A stretch of 64,000 nt of DNA, taken from the NCBI GenBank assembly GCA_028751875.1, contig CM054140.1:32431908-32495907 (forward strand), given 5' to 3'. Shown here one piece after another: positions 29,101-41,086 of the stretch. Below the pieces are notes generated by a model. The model saw nothing but the letters and a program-made list of their open reading frames with translations, made no database searches and was not told the DNA's origin. The position numbers were made by a program, and so were the translations under genes. How positions within the stretch are numbered: position 1 is the first letter of the stretch; every line of letters starts with the position of its first letter. Source of the DNA: Rapana venosa (taxonomy: Eukaryota > Mollusca > Gastropoda > Neogastropoda > Muricidae).

Positions 29101-32100
29101 CCACTACTCCCCAAAGTCCATCAGATAAGACTATAAACCAAGCTATATAGTGTGTGAACCCATGCAGAACATCTTGCGTGCATGTTAAAGCCTGTTCCAC
29201 TTTTCGGAAGAGTAGGCCAATGTGTGCCGGTGGGAACGAAAGGCAAAATTTACAAAACTGGATACACACAGGAACTGGAGTAAAAAAAGCACACAAGTGC
29301 TTATTCCAATATCCTCGAAATAAAAGAATAAAATAACAAAACAAAAAAAATAAAGAGACAGAGTAGAAAACTATATGCTTGAAGTTTGACTTTGGATGTT
29401 TCAGTTTTAAGGCAGTCTGTGTGATACCAGTATACTGACCATGACAAAAATTAATTTTTGAGATGGGATAAAAATATTTAAATAAATAATGTAACCCCCA
29501 AAACTTTGTCCAGGAAAGAAAAGGACAATTTTTTAGGGGGTAACCAACAAAAAGGGACACCTGTGACCAAAGCACGACTCCATGAAGTGTAACTCAAAAG
29601 AAAATAGTACCAAAAACTTTTATCTGTTCTAAGTTAACAAAAAAATGGAATGAAAATGAAGAAGGACGACGGAGTATTTGTCTACCCCAGTTGTATGAAT
29701 AAGAAGGGTGAAGACAATACCGATGCAGGAAAGAAGGAGCTAGAATTTGAACAAAGGAAGATAGAAGTGGTAGATGAATTCTGCTACCTGGGAGAGATGA
29801 TGAGCTGCGAAGCAAAATCTGAGTTAGCTGTCAGAACCAGGATTGCAAGTGCTTGGAAGAAATGGAAAGAATTGGCAAGTCTGCTCGGAAATCAGAAATC
29901 CCACTGGAGAGATGCTGCCTGATATATAAGGCCTGCATCAGACCTGTTCTCCTGTATGGCTTGGAGACGTGGGTTTTCACAAAACCGTCGAACGTTTGTT
30001 AAAGAGCTGTGAAAACCGAATGCTATGCTACATGACAAAGATTAAATGGGAAGACAGGATCACGAATGAAGAACTATGGAGAATGTGCAAAGTTGATGAT
30101 CTGAAGTCTGTAGCTAGTAGCAATAGACTGTGTCGGTTTGGGAATGTTCAACGGAAAGCAGACCACCACATCATAAAAAAAGCAATGAACTTCGTAGTGG
30201 ATGGAAAGAAACCAAAGGGAAGACCTAGCAAGACCTGGGCTGCCTGTATTGCAGATGATCTTAGAGAAAGGGGCATAAATAAGGAGGAAGCTCAAAACAG
30301 AGAGAGATGGAGAAGGCTCATCAATGTCAAACCTCCCTCCCCCGAGGGGATGCCGGGGGCCTATCAGTATAAATAGCATCCCCACATTCTGGAAATTCTG
30401 TGCTAGAAATTTCCTCTTTTCTATCCCTCTTTTGTTTCTGCCTTGTTCCTTTTCTTCCTGTCACCTCCTTCTTGTCTATTTTCTGCCTTCTTGGTCCATT
30501 CTCCTGCCTTTTTTCCAGAAAGAACTTAAAAGGTAACTATTCTCTCTTGTGCCGAAGTCGGATGTGCTGGGCCTGACTTGTCAGGCGCTTAACAGCAGCG
30601 TGACGCATTTTCGCTCATATGACAGACAACAATAGTTTCTGTCTGAGCGTTCGATGAAGAAGAAGTCAAACCTCCCTGGGAGAAACATGAAAAAAAAAGG
30701 AAGAAGAAGAAGATTTTGGATAGTTTAAAAAGTATTTTTCTTTTGTATTAAAATTTATAAATGTTTAGACAATTTTGATAGTAAAGGAAGAAGGTGTGGG
30801 AATCTTACCATTTTCCTGAGACTTCCTGTCAACTTGAGACACCTGGCAGTTGCCAGCTGATCATGAGAGAGTTGACAGTCATCAGCTAAGATAGGTTTCA
30901 TAGAGGCAACATGTGTTGTCCACCCAAATGGTTGGGGCTATGATCGTGTTCTTTTTTAGGTAAGTGTCAATCCTTATTGATTGTGCTTTGATTATTAGGG
31001 GTTGTATTTTGTTGATATGTGCTACTATAATGTTCTTGAGAGACATATTAGCATTTGGGAAGTACGTGGCTTTGAAATGTTTCTGAAGTTATCTAGGTCA
31101 AAATAAAATGTCATGATTAGAAATGCATTGATGTTTTAAGTATTTCCCTAGCTATGAATTTTATGTTGTTGATCCAAACACATATTTTTAATTGTAAAGA
31201 AATAATTTACAGACTGTGTGTTGGGTTAGTGGCTTGTAATATTAAAAGTCATAAATTTATCTGACATGAAGGTCAGAGATGATCAAAGATGGCAGCACCC
31301 ATTATTACACATGTGGGAATAGCTGATAGTACTGATTGTTAAGTTTAGTTTTGTGCCTTTTAGTGTTGATTTGTCTTATAAGTGAATAATGATTTATTGG
31401 AGCATTTCCCACAGATCATATTGATGTTTATGTTGTTATATTTTGGGTGTGAAGAACGAATTAAGGAAACACGTGTTCTAGTGAAGGACAAGTGGGTTTC
31501 CCAAGGAGAAACATTTTGTAGTGTTTACTCCTCTATTTGCACAACGAAGCACAGATGTTTGGAAGGGTTGTGGCAGGCAGGTTGTAGTGATAATAAGGCA
31601 GTGCAGATATTTGCAAGCTGCTGAGTTATTCAGTTGTACAAGACAGAACACAGAAGTAGTATATGATACTTACCCTAATTGTTGGGTAAATTGTGCATGG
31701 GATTTACATGCATACAATGGGAACAGTAACAGTCTGGGAGTGAAGTTCCTCTGTCTAGCCACTAATGAACAAAAGTTCATGTTGCCAAACTGAAGTTTTT
31801 GAGAATGGCTAAAGTAGCCATCATTAAATCAGTATTGGGCTGTGCTATCCACAGCGGGTGTTTTTAGGCTACTTCACATTGGTATTGCTGTGTATTGGTT
31901 AAAGTTAGGAAGTATTTCACTATAAGCGAGTTCTTTTATTTTGTAATACTTGCAAATGGTTCGTATTTGGAAATGTGTGCAGAGAGCACGAAACACCATG
32001 AAACCTAGAATGCTGTTGTGATTTGAGTAGTTTGATTTGGGACATTGTCTTTTGTTGTACCACCATTAGTTTTCTAAGAATTTAACATCAATAAAATCTT

Positions 32101-35100
32101 GTCAACAGCCATTTCATATTTTGTCCTTTTATTTTTGTAAGAAAGAATCCGAACCTGAAATCTCTTTATGTACCCAGTGAAAGGATCGAGAGCCTGGGTT
32201 ACAATGACAAGAGGGCAAAAGTTTAAATCATTATTGGTATGCATACCAAGATGGAGCAATCCTATAAAAGCATGGTTGCTGTAATCTTCATGACATGATT
32301 ATCATCCTCAAATTCCCCATAACCAGCACCCACACCCCTAAGCTATCATTACCATGACATTCTCTTTGTCTTCACTGCTGTCCATTATCATTTCATCAAG
32401 ACATATCCTTCATCACCAGTACTCTTCTTCTCATTGTCATTGTTATCACTCTCTCTTTTCTTCCTCCATGTTCTCAAGACTCAATGTGTTACTGACCTCT
32501 AGGGCTTGGTGAGAGTCCATTTGTTCTCCAAGAACTTTCCGTCGTCGCTTTTCTCGTTGTTCTCGTGCTGACGCATCATCATTGAGGCGTTTGCGGATTT
32601 TCCCAATGTACTCATCACTGGAGGACACTTTGATGTAGTTGAGGGTGTCTGCCCTGTCCTCATCTCGTTTCAGGATGTAGGCAACATCCATTTGGTCACT
32701 ATGGTGGCACAGGCAAAACAGAAAATACACAATCTTTCTTTGATTGATTCCCCCCCCCCCCTCCCTCCTAGGCACTGTGCTTTTCATCATGTAAGGTGAA
32801 ATGCACAAAATCTGTTCTATGTAATTCAGAAAACAATTTGATGTAATAGAAATAGAAAAAGACTTGAAACAACCTAAAGCATCTTCTTCTTAAGTTTTTT
32901 CTCCTACGCACTGTGTTTCAGCTTATAATGTGAACTTTTACAAAACCTGTTCTGTAGGATTTTAAAAAACAGTTAATGTAATAGAAACAGACAGAAAAAA
33001 CCCACTTCAAACAACATGGATTATTTTCTATATGACAGTTGACATTTTCTGAGGTATATATTACAGTACACTTTATTTACTTTGACAGCCAAGTAATAGA
33101 AGCCTTTTTCTGGACTCCACTCATACAACTCTGTCTACACTAATGTAAATATACATGCAAGATGTATCTCACTGATGATGAATAACATACATATGTTAAT
33201 GTCAAAGAAATGAGGCCTTACCTTAGTTTTAAGAATTGATTTATAAAAAAAAAAGGACAATTTCACTGAAGCAAACAAGTACAAATATACACACACCCTC
33301 ACAGATGCATACACATGCATGCATGCACACACACACACGCACACACACATATATCAACACACACACACACACTTGCACACATGCACACACACACACTCAC
33401 TCACTTACAAACACACACTACATGCATGCAGAGCACATACACACAAACATATGCATGCAGACATGCATGCACACATGCATGCACACACACACACACAAAC
33501 ATACACATGCATGCATGCACGCACACTCGCACACACACACACACAATTTACTTTGAATCCTCCTCAGGCATGATCAGGTTCAGCTTGTTTTCAAAATCAT
33601 AGATGGCTTTCATTGTTTCCTGTAAAAACAAACAGAAAAATGATTATCTTTAATTCGGTCTTGGGAAATGCAAGGGTACAAGACTTTAAAAAAAAAAAAG
33701 TTTGATAAATTCTTATTTTGTCTGCCTTTATTCTTAGTTTGTCTGCCTTTTTGCGTGTGCGAGCATGTGTGCGTGTGTGTGTGGATGTGTGTGTGTGTGT
33801 GTTTGTGTGTTTGTGTGTTTATACAGGCATGAGTAAGAGTGAGCATTAGTAATATGTATACATGTGTAGCTTTGCATACATAATGGACATTTATCTGCGG
33901 TGCATACGTGTGTGCATGTGTGAATGCATGCAATTGTCTAGTATACATCTTGCTTTGTTTTGTTTTGTTTTGTTCTATAATTAATGGGGAAGAGCTCTGG
34001 TGCAGTGTTATTCATGAAGTCTGTTAAAATATTTTCAGCTCATTTCATTCTTCAGCTAGAGCTCCAAGGTTCACCAATGGTGAGATTCTGTGTATGCAAC
34101 TGGTTTTGCCCACCATGAAGGTAGCTGCATTCCAACTTCTGACATGACTGTATACCTTCATTCAAGCAAACTTAAACAACTACTGACTGGTTTCAATTTC
34201 CAAGGAAGTTCAGTTCATTTTCATGTTATATAAGTTCAGTTTAGCAGATGGTTTTAAATTGGTTTCATATATGGATAGACTGAATGCTTGCAGTGCAAGT
34301 AGTTTTATATTTAGCATCAATGGTGACTAACATATCCAGCATGTATACATTTTCCAGTACAAATTTACCTCAGCTTCTTTTCTGATTTTCATCATTCTCA
34401 GCTCTTCCAGAGATTTGCCTGATCTCCCTGGTGTTTTGGGGATGTTCACCGTCGCTGCCCTAGAAACAAAAAAAGTTATGAAAATTTCAGTTCTCTGCCT
34501 CATGTTGATCCATATTAAAACAAATAGGAAAACAATTATGAACTCACAGAAGAAAAAAAAGAAGAAACTAAAACAAATACTTAAACAGAAAAAAGACACT
34601 ATCAGGGGAAAGGAGAGAGGGAGACAAGAATAAAGATCCCCAACACTCTACACTGTAAAAAGTGCAAAAGCTTTCTCCTGTCACCATGTATTGATCAAAC
34701 TATATCCCCCAAACTAACCAACAAATCAGTCAGTCACTGAATCTACTTGCTGATACTGGAGCACCCAAGCAACTACCCAGTCATCCACTCTGCCCTGCTT
34801 CTAATTCATATTCACCTTGATCTCACCTGTCCACCTGTCTCCGTTACGACTGTCAATGGTAGGAGCCCACATAATATCACCAGGGTTTGCCATCTTTCTT
34901 TATTTCTGGTTAGTTCTACCAACTCCCATATTTACATACAACAGATGTCAATAGCAATCAATCAGACAACTTAACTGTGACACAAGCAACCTCCGCTGAT
35001 CATTACAGAAACTACAAAACATTCTGCATACTGTTTTCTAAAAACTAAACTGCTTTTTCTTAAGTTTCTTGCAAGTCAGCCCTAGCCCATCACTTGAAAA

Positions 35101-37710
35101 CTGTTTGCTGTAAAAAACCTGAAAGCGAACCCCCCAACAAAAAAATCCCCAAACACCCCCCCTCCCCCACCCAAAACAAAACAAAAAACCCCAGAAAGCT
35201 ACCAGAAACCTAGTAATAAGATGAAATGAGGTTGTGACAGGTCTTCATTCATTAAGAGCAGTATTTTTAAAAAAAAACAACCTAAAAAAACCCCCGATCT
35301 ACTGACACCTATATGTTTTCTTACTTGAGTTTGGCCACCATCTCGCTCTGTTGGTTGTGCAGCATTCGTCGTCTCTCTAGCAGCGTTTGTCGCTGGTTCT
35401 GCTGCTGGTTTAGTCGCACCTCAGTCTCCAGCAGCCTCTCTTGAAATGCTGTTTGCTCCATTTTGATCTGGTGCTCATGGAAACGGGATGCTACTTGTTC
35501 AAGGTTCAAATCTGTCTGGCGAGGAGTGATGTGCTTCAGCCGCTGTGTGCCACAAAATGGGAGACAGATTTTCTTTCAGTATGTATAACATGGTATGTCA
35601 CAAACAAGTAAGGACACAATGCCCAAGTGTTTGGCAGAACAGTTTTTAGTTTAGTTAAAAACCTTCTCCAGGCTAATATATTGGCCAACACTTGCATGAA
35701 ATTTACACACAATAATGTTTTTAGAGAAGCCAGAAGTACTAACTTTTATCACAGAATCGACAGGAAAAAATGTACATTTGAAAAAAGAAAAGGGAAAAGG
35801 AGCATTAAAAAAATCACAAATGACATGACTATGCTTGGGAATACTGAGAATTTGTAACAGGACAAACTCTTTGATTGCAGAGACTATAAATACATAGGAT
35901 TTTTAAAAATTAAAAAGATTGATGTGGAATATGTCTAAAACAACATAAAAACAAACAACATTTCAAAAACACTTCTATACTATCTTTTGATATGGCTACA
36001 AGGAAAACTCCAACTTGCCTTTTTCTTTTACAGAAAGAGATATTATTGTTGTTGTTTGCTATACATTTGTCTTTGTCAAACACTCAGACAGCAACTATTG
36101 TTGCCTGTCATATGAGCGAAAATGCGTTGCGCTGCTGTTAAGCGCCTGACAAGTCAGGCCCAGTGCATCTGACTTTGGCATAAGAGAGAATTGTTATAAT
36201 ATTTTATGACTTTCTGGAAAAAAAAATGCAGGAGAATGGACAAAGAAGGCAGAAAACAGACAAGAAAGACAGGAAGAGAAGGAACAAAGCAGAAACAAAG
36301 AGAGTGATAGAAAAGAGGAAATTTCTAGCATGGATTTTCCAGGTGGGGATGCTATTTATACTGGCAGGCCCCTGGCATACCCATGGGGAAGCTTGCTATA
36401 AATGAAATAATCAACAAAGTTTACATTCAACTTTTCAGCACAAGTAGTTTAAGAAAACATGCTGACCGGAATAGATTTAAATTCCATTAAAAAATACTTT
36501 AACATACACTAATCAGACATTAAAAAAAAAATACAACACAAAGAAACAGACATAAGCAAACAAACAAAAAACAAACAAACAAAACACCACACACAAAAAA
36601 CACCAAAACAGCAACAAGCAAAGACAGAAAGAATCAAGAACAAATAAAAAGTGATAAGAAATGGGCATGTGAAATTTAAGCAAAAATATTAACAGAAATT
36701 CTTATCTCTCAAATGCACACAGTCTATCATCACAACATTAAAAACAAACTGCATGCAAAATATGGTTTTCTGTTGTTCTTTTTTATGTCAACTTAAACTA
36801 CACACAAGACTGTAAAGCTATTCATTACTACACACTGAAATATCAACAAACGACATCCAGTATAATGCTGTACTTAAGCTTCAGCATATAAAAAAATGTT
36901 TTGATAATCCTGGATGTAACTTGGAATAAATTTCTTATACAAATTTTCTTTCTTCCCCCTTCCTTTGCTAGACCTCCGAGGTTCACCAAAGGTAAGATTT
37001 GGCGTATGTGACCATTTTTTTGCCCACCATTAAGGTAGCCACATTCTGACTTCAGGGATGATGTCTAAACACAGCACCAGTGTGTACACATTTTCTGAAA
37101 CTTTATCACCCATTCCTACAGGCACACCATGGCCTACTCTTCTGAAAGGCTGAACAGGTTTTAATGTGTTTGCAAGATGTTATGTGTGCATTTGTACAGA
37201 GGACCTCGGTTTATAGTTTCATCCGAAGGACTTTCAAAGGAGTGGAGTCTGCACTGATGTTAACTCCAGGGGGGAAATCCCCTTGAACAGGTGTCTGGGT
37301 GGTGGCTGAAAATGGGATTGATCCCTGGCCATCACATCATGAGTGCAACATTCTAACCACCTAGCTATCCCCCCTCCCCCTAATAACAATATGAAGTAAA
37401 AAACACACACTGAAGCAAAGCAAAACATAAGAACCTACATAATGGGTGCAAACAATACAGAATGTCATAGAAAACTGGTTTTCTTATGCATTGCAGATGG
37501 CAAAAATTGCTGTGCAGCTGAATATCTGAATGAACATGAACAAAGAAGCTGGTAAGAGTTCATCACCACTCAAAAACATGAATTACCTGGTCAAGTTATG
37601 TGGTTTCTCAAAGTGAATAACATTTGTCATGCTTTTTCAAATATGAAAAGCACAGGTAAGATGCAAAGACACATAGTAAAAGAAAGTGAAAGATCCAGTC
37701 AGCTTCTGTG

Positions 37711-37766
<56 letters not shown>

Positions 37767-40710
37767 GGGTGTGTGTGTGTGTCTGTGTGTGAGTGTGGAT
37801 GTGTTGAATCCATCAATGGTTAACAACCATTATCGATAATATTAACAGTAAGATAAGAACACCAATAACACATTGATGTATATATGAAAACATAGATACT
37901 TCATAATCATGAAATATTGCATGTGCACATCATTAATACCAACAACATAGTATGCAAAAGTGAATGGAAAAACCCTCCACTGATGTTCAAAAATAAGAAG
38001 AAAAAACCCTAAACTAAATATTAAAGAAAACATAAAACATTCCTTTGAAGCAAACAATATAAGGAAAATGCAAATAAAAATGTCTGTCCACTTTTGGAAA
38101 AAAAGTAACACATGCTTATCTAATTTCAAAACACCTAGGATCAACATGCTTTAAACACCAAATGTCTTTTTTCAACAGCAAAAAAAGATGTGTGTATTTA
38201 AAACTGAAATATCGGAATAATACAGTGAACGCAATTTAAGTTCATACAGGCTGAAAATGGTATACAATTACCTCCTCCTCAGTATGCTGAACATAGTACA
38301 TCATCATGAAATACACACCTCATAAATCCAAAGGAAAAGAAAAAGAAACCTGATAGATTTCTTTTATCCTGTCTCCTAGTATACTGAAATTTACTGGGAA
38401 CTGGAAAGCACCGAGTTCTATCTGTAATTTTTTCAATAAGATTTTTTCTGCCTACTGGTATGTACACAGAAGTTACTCAGCAAAAAGAGTTGGGCACTAC
38501 ATAATATCAATGTAAAAAGAGGTTTAAAAACTGGAAAGTCAAATATAGCCTAACAAAAAAACCCACTAAAAATAAACCTAACAGTTTCACACATTGATCA
38601 CAAGACAAGGCACATACTTATCCCATTCACACATCAACAAAGTTATTGTTTAACTTTTCTCACAGAATTATCTTTGAATAAACAGTCCATCCAAGTTGGG
38701 TTTTTTTCATTATTAGTCAAAAAGTTCTTGGAAATAACTTTTCAAACAAAAACCAGACATGACCATTAATTATTTTGTAAGCAGTTTGATTTGTTCTCAC
38801 AAGACATAGCACTATATAAATTCCATGTATTACTATTATTATTTCAAACTTAACCCCCCCCCCCAAAAAAAAACACCAAAAAACACACCCAAAAATCAAC
38901 AAACAAACAATGTATGCATCTGAAATATAACATTTTTATACTGATAGCTGATTACCTCTCCCAAAAGCATTACGAAAATTTAAAAAATCCTTCTCAAGGG
39001 TAAAATATTTAAATACAAATAACTCAATACCTTTTTTAAAACACACTAGAAAAGAAAAAAGAAAAACTGATATACCTTCTCATGAATTCATCAAATAAGT
39101 CACAACCTAGTCCAAAAGAATGAGAAAAAACAACAGAGAAAAAAAACACCCAAAGCCTGCTGTTACCTCTTTGTAAATGCCACTCTCAATAGCATTCAGT
39201 TTCGCTGGGGCAGCGGGGCGCTGAGTTTCCATGGCGACGCCTGTCAAGTTGGCTTTCTTCTTGTTGGTGAGGGCGATGTACATCTGGTACAGCAGGCGAG
39301 TGGCCATGCCGTGTTTCTCCGTCATCACATCGCGGGCGATGTTGGTGTCGAAAGGAATGCCCAGCAGATGAAGCACAGGCTCCAGTCGTGTGAAGTTGTT
39401 GAGCTTGGAGTCTGCCGTCCTGGAAATGATTTCAAGAATGATTCTTTCTCAGTTTTCTACTGTTTTGTGATAGGTTGGTTTTAAACAGCTATGAAGAAGA
39501 GCACAGGAAACAGGACACAGGAGGAAACTAATGACTGTGCTTAGATTTACGTTTCACATACATGCATGCCTGTGTGTGAGTACTGTGTGTGTGCATGTGT
39601 GTGTGTGTACGTATATGCATATGTGTGTGTGCGCATGCATGTGTGCGTACATATGTGTTGTGTGTGTGCATAAATGAGATAAAGAGACAGAAACTCAGAC
39701 ATAAGATGTCAAGGTGTATGCAGTGATTTATGGGTTCACATTGCAAGGAGAAATATCCTTGCCTAGTAAATTCCTCATTTCTGTTCCGTGTTATATCATT
39801 GTACCCTTTTTTTCCCTTTGATAGAGCTCTGAGGTTCACCAATGGTGAAATTTTGCGTATGCAATTGCTTTTGCCCACTATTAAGGTAGCAGCATTCCGA
39901 CTTCAAGTATGCATTTAAAAACTTTTGTCATTTTTTCTGACTAACACACAATGGCCTACTCTTCTAAAAGGCAGAATGGATTTTAATTGTCCGCAAGATA
40001 TTTTGCAAGCATTTGAAAATGGACCTTGATTTATACTTATAGTCTCATCCAAAGGACTTTTAGGGGGAGTAGAGTTGGAGGCACTGATGTTAACTCCAGG
40101 GGGCAAATCCCCTTGACAGGTACCTTGGTGGTGGCTCTAACTTGAGCTGTTAAATCACAAGAGCACTGCTCTAACCACTAGGCTATCCCACCCCCATTCT
40201 GTGCACATAAACATTTTCTTATGAATAAAACACATGTTTGTGACAGTGCTGCATACGCATGGAACTATGTGATACACTGATACCTCTGCATTTGCATTTT
40301 GGATACACAATACACAATTTCAAAATCTACAAGTATTATTCACTCAAGCTATCTCAGACACAAAACAAGAGCAAAATGTAATTTACCTGCTTGTGGAAAA
40401 CTTATCAAAGTCATCTTGAAGTTGGTATTTACAAAGAACTTCTCCTATCAAGTACCCAGAAGAAAAATCTTTGGCGAAAGTGGCTTGTTCTGAAAACAAG
40501 AGAACAATTATGTTGAAATATGCATTTACTGCAATATACTGCATGCAGGTTCACACATACTCACTTACTCAATTACTCCCATACACACCCACACACCCAC
40601 ATTGTTATTGTTATGTGCATGCACACACATACACCTTCACACAAACTGCATGCAAAATCCCATAAATGTTATCATGTCTTCCCCATCCACCTTTTCATAA
40701 TCAACACACA

Positions 40711-40777
<67 letters not shown>

Positions 40778-41046
40778 GAGAAGGCATTGGGGAAAAAAGT
40801 CACAATATCTAGCCTGCATGTCAACCATTTGCTTTTCTCCTTTCCATTGTTAAACTTGACTTGACTTGACTTCACACACACACAACACGAACACACACAC
40901 AGTATGCACACCCATACAAATATGTGCTCATGTGCATACAGAAATACACATACACACAAACTCATGCACAAACACACAAACACACACATATACACACATA
41001 CAAACACCACAAACACAAATACCCACACACGTGCACGCACATGGGT

Positions 41047-41086
<40 letters not shown>

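Noticed and set aside
31382..31793. ORFs of 80 and 90 codons in SPEF2 intron 7
   Set aside because: Overlap each other, no recognisable protein, in the candidate LTR region.
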